A stretch of DNA of 64,000 bases from Marinoscillum sp964351625 (lineage in GTDB: Bacteria > Bacteroidota > Bacteroidia > Cytophagales > Cyclobacteriaceae): the NCBI GenBank assembly GCA_964351625.1, contig CAYGOV010000001.1, positions 1-64,000 of the forward strand, given 5' to 3'. The notes under the pieces are model-generated. The model had not been told where the DNA came from, searched no databases, and was given only the letters and a program-made list of their open reading frames with translations. Made by a program: the position numbers and the translations under genes. Below are positions 1 to 8,972 of this stretch, piece after piece (positions within the stretch are counted from its first letter, which is position 1; every line of letters begins with the position of its first letter).

Positions 1-712
1 TAGGTAGATTAAATACATCACCGAGGCAGGCACATTTGATTTTACGCTTGTTGATATTGCTTTCGATTACGCCGATGCTACTTACGCCAAGCACAATTAC
101 TGTAGCGAAGTTGATGTAGAGAGGCATGAAGTTGATGAGATACGCAACTCCAAGACCAAGCTCAACGAATGGATAAATGTATCCCCAAGCTTTCCACTTT
201 GCTGCCACGATATCATACATACGGTAGGAGCCTGCGAAGCCTTCAAGGTTAAGCAATTTGAAAAAAGAGAATACCAAGAAGAATCCTGCCATAAAATGGC
301 GCATCCAGAGCATTCCTAAAAAGTCATTGAATGGGTATTGTGCCAACAAGCTAACCCCAGCAATAAAGCTCACAATGATGATCAGTGGCTTGTAGGTATT
401 AATGGAAATCTCAGGGAGTGAACTAGGTGCTACCGGCTGAGCCTGAGTTTTAGGTTTACTAATTGACGGGAGTGGGGCGAGATCTACTTCCTTCTTTTCC
501 TCCGAGATGGCATATTTTCCTTTTGCCTTGAGTAGTTCGTTGATTTCGTCGAGGTTCAATGCTTCGTTGGTTTTGATAGTGGCTTGAGGGTAGGAGAGCT
601 GCACTTGTGCTTCCACCACACCTTTAGTGTTTTCCAACACTTTCTTCACGGATGCCACACAGCCATCGCAGGTCATTCCGGTCACAGAGTATTCTTTATG
701 CTGAGTTTCCAT
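1..712 (-). CDS. HMA-domain / MauE-like membrane protein (3' end outside window)
   Basis: An open frame runs from the ATG at 712 to the window edge with no stop (237 complete codons). The N-terminus has a heavy-metal-associated fold with GMTCDGC (Cys15, Cys18), which binds Cu(I) or similar soft metals. A Pro/Gln-rich linker follows at about residues 85-115, then several hydrophobic segments resembling the MauE/DoxX redox-associated membrane family, ending near a CACLG motif. The role is probably metal- or thiol-redox-linked at the inner membrane; the substrate is unknown. It lies 106 bp downstream of, and in the same direction as, an AraC regulator that also has an HMA-like CxxC domain, so the two are probably co-transcribed. 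Family assignment is recognition by eye. Confidence 0.8.
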   Translation of the reverse strand, partial: METQHKEYSVTGMTCDGCVASVKKVLENTKGVVEAQVQLSYPQATIKTNEALNLDEINELLKAKGKYAISEEKKEVDLAPLPSISKPKTQAQPVAPSSLPEISINTYKPLIIIVSFIAGVSLLAQYPFNDFLGMLWMRHFMAGFFLVFSFFKLLNLEGFAGSYRMYDIVAAKWKAWGYIYPFVELGLGVAYLINFMPLYINFATVIVLGVSSIGVIESNINKRKIKCACLGDVFNLP

Positions 713-818
713 GCTACAAATGTGGCATTAATATGAGCCGAAGAGTTATAGAATTATGGTTACTTATTCCATGATTTTGAAGGCACTTCCTTTCTGCTCT
801 TAAAGCTAAAATCTAGTA

Positions 819-1385
819 CTAAAGCTCATCCAAACCTCGCCTGTTCCTTTTGTTATCCTTTTTGAAAGCTGATGGGGTCATGCCTGTTTCTTTTTTGAAT
901 TGGCTAGATAAGTGCGCCACAGAGCTGTAGTTTGTCACAAAGGCGATCTGCGTAAGTGACTGCTCGTTGTAAATGAGTAATTCTTTCACACGCTCGATTC
1001 GCTGCGCCGCGATGAATTTCTCTATTGTGATACTTTCTACACTTGAAAAGAGCTTGCTCAAACTCGAGTATTCCTTATTGAGCTTTTCTGATAGGTAGTC
1101 AGAAAAATTCACTTTCAATGGTTCATGAGCATAGTGCACTTGCTCCACGATCAAGCCTTTGATATTGGCAATAAGTGCTGAGTTACCATCCTCAAGAAGT
1201 GAAAAGCCCTTTTTCTGCAATTCCGCACAGAGCTGATCTCTTTGCTGTTTATTGATTGGTTTCTTCAGTTCTACCTCACCAAGCACTACATTTTCAAACC
1301 CAATATTTGTATTGGCGAGCGATTCTTTTACTGCTTGTATGCACCGTGGGCACACCATATTTTTGATGTAAATCCTATCTTTCAT
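819..1385 (-). CDS. AraC-type regulator with N-terminal HMA-like metal-binding domain
   Basis: A 188-residue protein. Residues 1-70 look like an HMA/ferredoxin-like domain with MVCPRC (Cys12, Cys15). Residues about 90-180 form an AraC-type double helix-turn-helix, including the conserved stretch from SLTQIAF to FKKETGMTPSAFKK. The CxxC domain takes the place of the usual AraC sensor domain, so the protein probably senses a soft metal directly and regulates the neighbouring HMA/MauE gene. Effector and target are inferred. The start is the ATG at 1385; no strong ribosome binding site is visible, as is normal in Bacteroidota. Confidence 0.85.
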   Translation of the reverse strand: MKDRIYIKNMVCPRCIQAVKESLANTNIGFENVVLGEVELKKPINKQQRDQLCAELQKKGFSLLEDGNSALIANIKGLIVEQVHYAHEPLKVNFSDYLSEKLNKEYSSLSKLFSSVESITIEKFIAAQRIERVKELLIYNEQSLTQIAFVTNYSSVAHLSSQFKKETGMTPSAFKKDNKRNRRGLDEL

Positions 1386-1511
1386 CTCTTAATAAGCCTT
1401 TTAGCGATGTTTTAGTTTGGTTCGAATTATCGAAAGCAGTCGGAAATTCACATTTTTTAAATCAACTCAAGCATCCAAACATGAAAAACATCTCGCCTAA
1501 ACTCACCTTAT

Positions 1512-3935
1512 TTACTCATTTCGCAATGAATTGACAGGATTCATTCGAGAGGTTTTGACAGTTTGGAAACTAATGGCCAATGCGCCCATAATTACCACCA
1601 AAAACGTAGCAATTACGAAGAACCATGGACTGATAGCAAGTCGATCTGCAAAATTCGCGAGCCAATAGTTTACCCCGAAATAAGCCAACGGCCATGCGAC
1701 TAGAGTAGCCAAACCGATGAGCTTTACAAACTCTTTTGAAAGCAGCGTGACAAGTGTCCATGTACCGGCACCCATTACTTTGCGAATGCCAATTTCTTTA
1801 CGACGCACAGAAGTTGTAAAAGTGATAAGTCCAATTAAACCTAGACAGGCAATGAAGATAGAAAGGCCTGCAAAAACCACGAATATATCTCCAGTGCGCG
1901 ATTCTGACTCGTAGAGATCAGCATAGTCTTCATCAAAGAAGAAATACTGAAAGGGTTTGTTATATGAGTATTTATACCATGAAGCCTCCAACTCGCTGAT
2001 TGTCTCCCTAATATTTGTGTTGCGGTCTAGTTTTACGGTCAAGTAACCTTCATTATTTCCACCCATTATTTGGAGTGACACGGGTTCCATTGGGTTATGA
2101 AGAGATTTGATGTGGTAGTCTTTTACTACCCCGATAACGTTTTGTTTGATGGTTTCACCATGTCTGTTTTGGCTGGCAAAACCTTCTTTTAGTGGTTCGT
2201 CCCAACCTAGAGTCTTTGCAGCAGTCTCGTTGATTATCACGGCATTGGAATCTGAGGCAAATTCTCTGGAAAAGAAGCGTCCTTCTACTAATTCAAGTCC
2301 CATTACCTCTGGATATTCGAAGCTTACCCAGTTTTCCTGAACGATATACGGCTCATCCGGATTGTCCACAGTGCTTTTCGCATTGTTGCTATACCGAGAT
2401 TTACCCGGAATGGAGTTTGAATTTGCTATTTGTATGACACTAGGAATGCTACGTGCCTCATTTTTGAAAGTCTCCAAATTCTTTCTCAGCACGTCAGGTC
2501 TCCGAATCACCAAGATTTGATCTTTTTTGAAACCTAAATTTTTATTGAGCATGAAGTCTATCTGATTGTAGACGACCATGGTGCCAACGATAATTACGAT
2601 AGAAGCTACAAACTGAGAGATCACGAGAAGATTTCTCAAAATCCCAGATTTGGCGCCAGCCTTAAGTCGCCCTTTCAGTACATCAGTAGGCTGAAAACCT
2701 GCAAGTACAAAGGCAGGATAGAAACCTGCCAGCACTCCAATAAGTATGCTTAATCCCAGAAGAATCGCAATGTTCATAAGGCTGTCCAAAATACCAATTG
2801 ATAGTTCTTTTCCTATCATGGACTCAAACTGTGGAGTAAGAAGTGAAACAAGAATTGCGGCTATTATAGTGGCTATAAATGCTACCAAGATTGATTCAAA
2901 GATGAATTGGGTAATTAGGCTTTGCTTATTAGAACCCATCACCTTGCGTATGCCTACCTCTTTGGCACGTGCCGCTGATTGTGCTGTGGCCAGATTCACA
3001 AAGTTGATAATGGCTATAAATAGGAGGATAAATGCAATGAGCGAATAAATATAGATGTAAGAAATATCACTATTGGCTTCAAGTTCAGACTCTACATTGG
3101 AATGCAAATGGATGTCCGTCAAAGGCATGAGATAGTAACCGAATGAATTACCAGCGTTTTCCCATTCTTCCATGCTCGTACCGAGAAATTGGGAAATTTG
3201 TGGACCTACAAACTTGTCTACAATTTGGTCAAGTTTCGATTCAAATACTTTGCTATCTGAGTTTTCCTTGAGCAAAACATAGGTAAGGTCATTATGGCTT
3301 ACCCACTGGCTATTGTCCCAAAACGGGTAAGTATTTCGTGAACACATCATGTCAAACTTGATGTGCGAATTGTCTGGTACATCTTCTATTACCCCCGTGA
3401 TTTCATAGAAGACAGAGTCTTGCTCCACAGTCACTCTTTTGCCAAATGCTGCCTCGTCCCCAAAGTATTTCTTGGCATAAGACTTTGTGATGACCATAGA
3501 TCGTGGCTTGGTCAGTGCATTGACAGGATCCCCAGCTATCCATTCAAAATCAAAAATTTGGAAGAAAGTGCTGTCCGCAAAGAGTACCCCATCCTCGTTG
3601 AATTTCTTTTGGCCCTGACCGATAAACCAAGCACCACTTTCTTTTACCCTAGCAACTTTCTCTACTTCTGGGTAGTCTGCAAGCATTGCCTGAGCCATTG
3701 GTGCAGCCGTTGCAGCCATATCCAATGTTTGACCCATCATGTGTCCAAATACATGCACACGGTAGATGTCATCCGCCCTTGAGTGAAACCGGTCATAGCT
3801 TAATTCATTGAGTACAAATAGTGATACAAAGATGAAACTGGTGATCCCAATGGCAAGGCCACTTAGATTGAGGAGGAAATAACTCTTTTGCTTAATGAGA
3901 TTTCTTACAGCTGTGAGGTAGTAATTGCGGAGCAT
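1512..3935 (-). CDS. FtsX/MacB-type ABC transporter permease
   Basis: An 807-residue inner-membrane protein with the Bacteroidota MacB-PCD/FtsX layout: a transmembrane helix at about 20-42, a periplasmic domain at about 45-290, three helices at about 290-420 (the motif before the first ends EVGIRKVMGS), a second periplasmic domain, and a C-terminal FtsX module with EIGIRKVMGAG. Such permeases work with a separate ATPase in export of lipoproteins or peptides, or in mechanotransduction; the substrate cannot be read here. No ATP-binding subunit or membrane-fusion protein is adjacent, so it is an orphan. The start is the ATG at 3935. Confidence 0.9.
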   Translation of the reverse strand: MLRNYYLTAVRNLIKQKSYFLLNLSGLAIGITSFIFVSLFVLNELSYDRFHSRADDIYRVHVFGHMMGQTLDMAATAAPMAQAMLADYPEVEKVARVKESGAWFIGQGQKKFNEDGVLFADSTFFQIFDFEWIAGDPVNALTKPRSMVITKSYAKKYFGDEAAFGKRVTVEQDSVFYEITGVIEDVPDNSHIKFDMMCSRNTYPFWDNSQWVSHNDLTYVLLKENSDSKVFESKLDQIVDKFVGPQISQFLGTSMEEWENAGNSFGYYLMPLTDIHLHSNVESELEANSDISYIYIYSLIAFILLFIAIINFVNLATAQSAARAKEVGIRKVMGSNKQSLITQFIFESILVAFIATIIAAILVSLLTPQFESMIGKELSIGILDSLMNIAILLGLSILIGVLAGFYPAFVLAGFQPTDVLKGRLKAGAKSGILRNLLVISQFVASIVIIVGTMVVYNQIDFMLNKNLGFKKDQILVIRRPDVLRKNLETFKNEARSIPSVIQIANSNSIPGKSRYSNNAKSTVDNPDEPYIVQENWVSFEYPEVMGLELVEGRFFSREFASDSNAVIINETAAKTLGWDEPLKEGFASQNRHGETIKQNVIGVVKDYHIKSLHNPMEPVSLQIMGGNNEGYLTVKLDRNTNIRETISELEASWYKYSYNKPFQYFFFDEDYADLYESESRTGDIFVVFAGLSIFIACLGLIGLITFTTSVRRKEIGIRKVMGAGTWTLVTLLSKEFVKLIGLATLVAWPLAYFGVNYWLANFADRLAISPWFFVIATFLVVIMGALAISFQTVKTSRMNPVNSLRNE

Positions 3936-4086
3936 CTTAAGACTAGTTTAGTTATGATAGGTTACTACTATAGATGTGATTTTCAGTAAAAGGTTGCTTG
4001 AGTTAGTTGTATTTACATGAACGGTAGCAGACTTGGATATCCAATAAGTAAATATTTACACATGGAGGATTAACTTTATCAGTGCT

Positions 4087-4446
4087 ATGTCTCCACTAGA
4101 TCAATATTTCGAATCACAAGAAGAACCCATGAAAGGCTGCTTGCTTGCTATCAAGGACTGCATGTTAAACTATGATAAGCGAGTAGTGATGAGCTGGAAG
4201 TGGAATCTTCCTTTTTTCTCCTTTGGTAAACACATGCTGGCCTATTTGCATATTCATAAAAAGACGGGTAGTCCCTATCTGGGATTTGGCTGGGGCCAAA
4301 ATCTCCAACATCCTGCACTGCTTCAGGAAGATCGAAAGATGATCAAAGTCTACTACATGGATGCAGAGAAAGATATAGACGTCAAAACCCTCTATGAGAT
4401 TCTGGATGAGACGGTGGGGTTTTTAAAGTCTAAGGAAAGTAAGTGA
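4087..4446 (+). CDS. DUF1801 (YdhG-like) domain protein
   Basis: A 119-residue soluble protein. The pattern MSPLDQYF..QEEPMKGCLLAIKD with a following MSWKW..PFFSFGKHMLAYL matches the DUF1801/YdhG fold, common in Bacteroidota and Firmicutes. No biochemical function is established that I can rely on. It stands alone, divergent from the FtsX-type permease, with about 150 bp between them. Confidence 0.75.
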   Translation: MSPLDQYFESQEEPMKGCLLAIKDCMLNYDKRVVMSWKWNLPFFSFGKHMLAYLHIHKKTGSPYLGFGWGQNLQHPALLQEDRKMIKVYYMDAEKDIDVKTLYEILDETVGFLKSKESK

Positions 4447-4607
4447 TATCAATTGAGGTTTAATAAAGATTCGCAATGTCCTAAGTCTTTTATTTAGGGC
4501 GTTTCAGTATAAAAAAAACATTTTCAATCAACTAAAAGGGCTTACAATAACTGATTTTACTTATTAAATTTGAAGTACCTAACAGCTAAGTATAAAATAA
4601 AAATAAT

Positions 4608-5153
4608 ATGAAAAAATCTGCGTTCTTGAGTTTGATTACAATTGTGGTATTGTCACTGACCTTCCTCGGATGTGAAAAGAATGAAGATGCTGCCAAGCAA
4701 GAGGAGACAGAGGAGACTGATTCTGGTTCAAAACCAGCAGTTACTACTATCAAATTTGCAGCAAATGGCGTAGACTGTGGTATTACAGATGGTTTTGCCA
4801 ATCAGCAGCATAGCCTTCCAGCATTGGTTCATTTGAACTTAGATAAGTGTAATGGTGAAGTTGCCAGACCGACACTCACGCTCAACTTTGAGAAGGATAA
4901 GATAATTGCTGCGGGGACTTACCCGATCAGTACTACTTATCCAACCGAAGCAGGCAAGGTTTATATTAATTCTGATCAATATAATTTTACCAATTGGATA
5001 GCTACTGCAGGATCGGTAGAAGTAACGGTAAATACTGAGGATGCAACTAAAATAGACATTGAGCTAAAGTCTATCACCATGGCTAATCAAAAAGCTGACG
5101 ACACTTTGAACCCTGCAACAGACACACTCACAGGCTACATTATCAAAATTTGA
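4608..5153 (+). CDS. Secreted lipoprotein of unknown function
   Basis: A 181-residue protein with a lipoprotein signal: a basic start, a hydrophobic core and a lipobox ending LTFLGC, so Cys22 would be lipidated. The mature N-terminus is highly acidic (residues 23-42 rich in Glu/Asp), a pattern that in Bacteroidota can direct surface exposure. The rest is predicted beta-rich and Thr-rich, without a family I recognise. It is preceded by an AT-rich spacer and stands as a single gene. Confidence 0.75.
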   Translation: MKKSAFLSLITIVVLSLTFLGCEKNEDAAKQEETEETDSGSKPAVTTIKFAANGVDCGITDGFANQQHSLPALVHLNLDKCNGEVARPTLTLNFEKDKIIAAGTYPISTTYPTEAGKVYINSDQYNFTNWIATAGSVEVTVNTEDATKIDIELKSITMANQKADDTLNPATDTLTGYIIKI

Positions 5154-5571
5154 TCAGGCTCCTGTTTTTTAATTTATTTTAATCCTTAACAACCACCTCT
5201 ATTCCTTGATTGCATTGAGAATGCATTAGCAGCATGCTATTAACATGACTAGCATTAACTAGTCGGTAACCTCAAGATAGTATTGAAAATGTGATTTTCT
5301 TAAATCCTAGTTTCAAGGTTTAGCCTAGCTTTCTTTTGGCGTAAGACCCGCAAGGTTTCCAAAACCTTGCGGGTCTAAAGCTGAAACGTCAGGTTGAGTT
5401 TAATGAAATTGTTATTGCTAGCCCGACTATTCGTCATAAACCTCAAGGAGGATTCTCGAAGGAGACATTTACTGTCTTGTCGTCATTTCAGAGAAGGCAC
5501 GACTAAGTAATCCAATTATTTCTTTTACTGCCACAAACTGCTTGTTGCCTTGCAGAGACGCCAGAGGAAAA
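5154..5571. other. Gene-free stretch with clustered palindromes
   Basis: This stretch of 418 bp holds no convincing gene. It contains several short inverted repeats: GCATT/AATGC around 5212-5224, GACTAG/CTAGTC at 5247-5264, and the long REP-like hairpin listed separately at 5344-5376. The remainder shows nothing I can name. Confidence 0.6.
5344..5376. repeat. REP-like palindrome, 15-bp arms, 3-nt loop
   Basis: AGACCCGCAAGGTTT at 5344-5358 is followed by CCA and then its exact reverse complement at 5362-5376. There is no T-tract on either side, so it is not a typical terminator. Compact GC-rich hairpins of this kind occur dispersed in Bacteroidota intergenic DNA. It resembles, but is not identical to, the AAGGTCTGT family at 6.1 and 22.8 kb. 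Confidence 0.75.
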
Positions 5572-5778
5572 CTAAACCTCATGCTTGCGTGAGCTCCATC
5601 CCAATGCAGCATAAAGTGGGCAATAGTTGATGTAACTGGTGATTATAAAGATGATTCCGATCACACCCAACACCATAGCTGCTACACCAGTTACAATATG
5701 GGAGAAGTACAATACAGAGATGACAAGAGCTAAGATCATTCTAATCAATTTGTCGAGAATACTCATGTTCTTTTTCAT
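5572..5778 (-). CDS. DUF2892 small inner-membrane protein (copy 1)
   Basis: A 68-residue protein with two hydrophobic helices (about 12-31 and 33-50), then the family signature NYCPLYAALGWSS. It belongs to DUF2892, the membrane part of YgaP-like proteins, often found near redox or sulfur genes. A second ATG (Met5) is an equally good start. The next gene on this strand, at 6127-6339, is a paralogue, and both carry the same 14-bp box more than 100 bp upstream. Confidence 0.85.
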   Translation of the reverse strand: MKKNMSILDKLIRMILALVISVLYFSHIVTGVAAMVLGVIGIIFIITSYINYCPLYAALGWSSRKHEV

Positions 5779-5901
5779 GACAAGGGTAGTTAAACTTAGA
5801 TTTCAAACCGACGATTTTTCGTTCATTATGTAGTTCAAAAGACCGTTTACAAATCAAGAATAGTTTGCCAAGAATAGAAATGACCTAGGGAATGTGCGGT
5901 T

Positions 5902-5915
5902 ATGACTGTTGTCAT
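5902..5915 (-). promoter_or_regulatory. FNR-like palindromic box upstream of DUF2892 copy 1
   Basis: ATGAC-TGTT-GTCAT is a perfect 5-4-5 inverted repeat, the geometry of CRP/FNR-family operators. A near-identical box with the same flanking layout occurs before the paralogous gene (6453-6466). CAAGAATA at 5869-5876 (TATTCTTG on the coding strand) could be a -7 element. Binding by a CRP/FNR protein is inferred. Confidence 0.5.
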
Positions 5916-6077
5916 TCTAGCAATCAGAGTTATGATTATTCTAAAGCCTCCGTTATAAATGTTAAGAGGAGGATCTCGGATTTATCATTGGTAGCACATA
6001 ATTGAAAATGTCATATTGAGTTTGCGCACGGCCCTAGTGGAGGCATAACAAAGGCATCTTAGCACCATGAACAATCT

Positions 6078-6102
6078 CAAGGTCTGTAAAATACAGACCT
6101 TG
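6078..6102. repeat. REP-like palindrome of the AAGGTCTGT family
   Basis: CAAGGTCTGTA at 6078-6088, loop AAA, exact reverse complement at 6092-6102. The core AAGGTCTGT/ACAGACCTT with a 3-nt loop recurs at 22793-22815 and, shortened, at 22830-22850, which marks it as a dispersed element rather than a local terminator. Confidence 0.75.
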
Positions 6103-6126
6103 GAAAAGCTGCCGCATGCTTACTAT

Positions 6127-6339
6127 TCAAAGGTGTGTTGGGTCTTTGTGTCCTGAGTCCCATCCTAGAGCAGAATATAGCGGGCAGAAGCCTGCGAAGC
6201 TGGTAATAGTAAGCACAGTAGCAACTGTGACAAGTACTACTGCTACAGCACCCAGGATGGTGCCTGTGAAAAACAATGTGAAGATGATCAACGCCAAAAT
6301 TAGGCGGATTACTTTGTCGAGGGTTCCTACGTTATCCAT
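6127..6339 (-). CDS. DUF2892 small inner-membrane protein (copy 2)
   Basis: A 70-residue paralogue of the 5572-5778 product, with two membrane helices and the signature GFCPLYSALGWDS. The start is the ATG at 6339. About 114 bp upstream lies an FNR-like box shared with copy 1. Two diverged tandem copies with conserved control regions suggest a duplication kept under the same regulation. The molecular role of DUF2892 is not established. Confidence 0.85.
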   Translation of the reverse strand: MDNVGTLDKVIRLILALIIFTLFFTGTILGAVAVVLVTVATVLTITSFAGFCPLYSALGWDSGHKDPTHL

Positions 6340-6452
6340 GACCGTGAGTTTTTAGTAGATACTTTTTTTAAAGCTATTCAATAGTTTGAAGAAGCATAAG
6401 TAAAGGAACCTAATTTCATGGTTTTAAAGAATGATCTAGGAGCTACTAAAAC

Positions 6453-6466
6453 ATGATTGTTGTCAT
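6453..6466 (-). promoter_or_regulatory. FNR-like palindromic box upstream of DUF2892 copy 2
   Basis: ATGAT-TGTT-GTCAT differs by one base from the box at 5902-5915. Both boxes are preceded, at exactly the same distance (23 bases from motif start to box start), by AATGAYCTAGG. The whole upstream segment therefore appears to be duplicated and conserved. Confidence 0.5.
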
Positions 6467-6515
6467 TAAGTATTATTCCGTCATACTAGTGCAAAGTGCA
6501 AAAGACAACAAGGGA

Positions 6516-8057
6516 TCAATCTGCGATTAAAACCTTACGAATGGATGGTTTCGAACCATTTGCTGGCGACAGGTGGATAAAGTAGAGTCCATCAGGAACA
6601 TCCAATTCTAGATCAAGTGTATTTCCTGACATGTCAAGTTCATAAAGCGACCGACCATCAAGTCCTTTTATAGAAATATTGCCGGACCAGTTCGACTTAA
6701 AGTCAAGTTGGAAGTTGCCGTTAGACGGATTTGGGTAAATATTCAGCCTGCTTGATTCCATACTAGTACCAAGCTCTATGACTTCATCCAATTGTGCGAT
6801 GGCAGTCTCGTATCTTCTGGCAATAAACTCCTTCAGTCCATACCGTACCTGAAACTGATCCAGTCGATCAGTAAAGCTTTTGTTGAAATCATCTATCGTG
6901 AAGCCATAGTCTAGTGTCCGGTAGGTATCGCGCTCAGCAGCGTCTTGTATCTGTACTTTCAGCTCGTTGATGCGAGGATTTAATGCTTCAGGTGAAAAAT
7001 GCTGCGACAGCAAGCGATCCATGATTCGGGTGTACTCTGCGCGGAAAGATGGCACAGCCATGATTCGCTCAGTAAGCGGACGGTGCTCACTTTTATTATA
7101 CCATTCGTAGATATCCACCTCAGCCCAGTCTTTGTTAAAAAAATCAACCCCAAGCGTATTGTCCAGATCAAAAGGGATGTAGTAAAATTTATTGTCCATG
7201 GGATTTTCGTAGAGGTAGAAGTTATTTTGGTTCATACCATAATTGTCCCAGTGACCAATGAGCGTCTCTACTGCCAGTGCTTTAAGATAGCTCACCACAT
7301 CAAAGACTTCTAGTATGCGATCTTCAAACTGCGCATCTGGAGCACGATTCAGCACCCACATGAAGTTTGCAAAACCTGAATAGTCGTCGCGATCTTCATT
7401 CATCTTGAGTTCGTATGCACGTCGGCCATAGATAACTTCTTTGTATGCTTCAGGATCATCACCCTTGTAATTAAGATCAGCTGGATATAGACATTTGAAA
7501 AGATTGCCTTCTTTATCACCAAAGCGTTCTTCTATGAACTCTTCGTCTACATGTTCTACGTTAATATAAAGTCCACGGTATTCATTGTTGATATAGAATT
7601 CCACAAGATTTGCTCGGGAGGAGGGGACATCCATTGCGTTAAATAGATCCCAAGCTATTTTTGATCTGATCATGGTGGGATCGTTGTGCTCTCCATTGAG
7701 ATTTAACTTTTCGAATCCGTTTAGGTCACGTCCTTTTTCAAATGAATTGAAAGAAACTTTGAACGATTTCTTTTGGGAAGCACGAGACGTGTTTCCTCTA
7801 AGGCGAAAACCAATATTTTCTTCAAGATCATTGCGCTCCGTAGATTGATATTTAAATGTCGCAGAAAACTCCTCATCGCTGTTTTCATTTTCGGGATCAA
7901 GAATGAAATCCAAGTCTGCGCTGTTGATGGTAATATCCATCCTTCCCAAGTTGCTATCATCATAGACCGTACTGGCTTTTGGCTCTAAAATTTGGCTTAT
8001 TCCAGCGAATGGGATAAAAATGAATAGCAAAAAATGAAATAATGGGGTGTTGCGCAT
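6516..8057 (-). CDS. Secreted CotH-kinase-like protein with T9SS sorting domain
   Basis: A 513-residue protein. It has a signal peptide (about 1-21), then a CotH family domain at about 25-410. Motifs include FRLRGNTSRASQKKSFK, the SKIAWDLF segment, and FDLDNTLGVDF, resembling the metal-binding aspartates of CotH kinases, which are atypical protein kinases first described for spore coat protein phosphorylation. The C-terminal 80 residues form a type A T9SS sorting domain (starts near NIYPNPSNGNFQ, ends with a basic KVLIAD tail), so the protein should cross the outer membrane by the type IX system. It stands alone; the substrate is unknown. Confidence 0.9.
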   Translation of the reverse strand: MRNTPLFHFLLFIFIPFAGISQILEPKASTVYDDSNLGRMDITINSADLDFILDPENENSDEEFSATFKYQSTERNDLEENIGFRLRGNTSRASQKKSFKVSFNSFEKGRDLNGFEKLNLNGEHNDPTMIRSKIAWDLFNAMDVPSSRANLVEFYINNEYRGLYINVEHVDEEFIEERFGDKEGNLFKCLYPADLNYKGDDPEAYKEVIYGRRAYELKMNEDRDDYSGFANFMWVLNRAPDAQFEDRILEVFDVVSYLKALAVETLIGHWDNYGMNQNNFYLYENPMDNKFYYIPFDLDNTLGVDFFNKDWAEVDIYEWYNKSEHRPLTERIMAVPSFRAEYTRIMDRLLSQHFSPEALNPRINELKVQIQDAAERDTYRTLDYGFTIDDFNKSFTDRLDQFQVRYGLKEFIARRYETAIAQLDEVIELGTSMESSRLNIYPNPSNGNFQLDFKSNWSGNISIKGLDGRSLYELDMSGNTLDLELDVPDGLYFIHLSPANGSKPSIRKVLIAD

Positions 8058-8240
8058 CTGAGATATGATGTGATTTTTTGAAAATGTAAAAGTAATTAAA
8101 AAAGGAATCCCTTGCTTGCAAAGGCAAGCCTTGCATGACTCAATCCTAATGAAACTAGAATGCTAAAGGATTGTGCTAATTATAAGAACCAAACAAGCTT
8201 AACTCATACTGGCTAGTTGTGTGCTGATCAATACTTCTCA

Positions 8241-8972
8241 TCAACTATCAAGTTCGTGGCCTTTGGCAGCCCAGCTTCGTACTTTGGTTCTGAAGAGTTC
8301 GTCGGCACTTTCAGTCCAGTTGTAGTTTTCTCTCAGATAATGCATCGTGTCTTTTTCTACTTGGGTATAAGCATGACCATCTGAAATTGTATCAAAAATC
8401 ATTTTTGCATCTTCCATGCTGATTCTTCCATCTCCTTTACCTTCCACTGCCTTGTCAGCCATTATGATGGTTTTGGCTTTGTATCTCTTACCGTCTATTT
8501 GTTTGTAATAAGAAACCTTTTTTACATCAAGTTCAAGACTTACCGCTTCTAGCTCACGTTCTTTTTCCCCAAGCGCCTGCTCCATCAGTTCTATCTTATC
8601 CTTTAATGCTTTTATTTCTTTCGGATCTTCTGATTTAGCTGCGGGTGCTGGAGTTGACTTTGCTTTTTTGAGATCTGATTCCAATTTGCTTTTCTCAGCT
8701 TCCAGACTAGCTTTTTCTTTGTTCAGCTTAGCTATTTTTTCCTCCAAAGAAGCTTTAGCTTCATCTGCTTTAGATTTCTCTTGAGAAAGTTGAGTATTAG
8801 ATTTTTTCAAGTCATCTTTTTCTTTCTTCAGACTCATGTTTTCAGACTCCAAGTTTGCCTTTTCTGTTACCAAAGCTGCCATTTTAGCCTTCCAGTATCT
8901 GTAGGTGAAGAATATTCCGATAAGGCAACTAACTGTAAGAAGGCCTAATATTTCAAATATCGCTGATGTCAT
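8241..8972 (-). CDS. Membrane-anchored coiled-coil protein
   Basis: A 243-residue protein with one N-terminal membrane helix (about 5-25), a long Lys/Glu-rich coiled coil with heptad repeats (about 30-145), and a C-terminal globular region of about 95 residues (from about KVSYYKQIDGKRY). A segment there reads GDGRISMEDAKMIFD, which resembles an EF-hand loop. It overlaps the preceding OmpA-like gene by 4 bp, so the two are translationally coupled and probably act together in the envelope. I do not recognise a named family. Confidence 0.8.
   Translation of the reverse strand: MTSAIFEILGLLTVSCLIGIFFTYRYWKAKMAALVTEKANLESENMSLKKEKDDLKKSNTQLSQEKSKADEAKASLEEKIAKLNKEKASLEAEKSKLESDLKKAKSTPAPAAKSEDPKEIKALKDKIELMEQALGEKERELEAVSLELDVKKVSYYKQIDGKRYKAKTIIMADKAVEGKGDGRISMEDAKMIFDTISDGHAYTQVEKDTMHYLRENYNWTESADELFRTKVRSWAAKGHELDS

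Larger units (their letters stand above)
5779..6126. other. Gene-free stretch with promoter region and REP-like hairpin
   Basis: This stretch of 348 bp carries the upstream region of the DUF2892 gene (including the FNR-like box at 5902-5915) and a REP-like hairpin at 6078-6102. I see no coding frame with convincing content. Confidence 0.55.

Noticed and set aside
3363..3782. Open frame of 139 codons on the plus strand inside the FtsX-type permease gene
   Set aside because: It is the complement of a periplasmic domain that is clearly coding on the other strand; composition is atypical.
5440..5500. Possible remnant of an insertion element around the sequence CTCAAGGAGGATTCTCG
   Set aside because: No transposase remnant, terminal inverted repeats or target duplication can be seen.
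8117..8135. Hairpin TGCAAAGGC/GCCTTGCA between the coiled-coil and CotH genes as a terminator
   Set aside because: The stem has a bulge and there is no T-run on the relevant strand.
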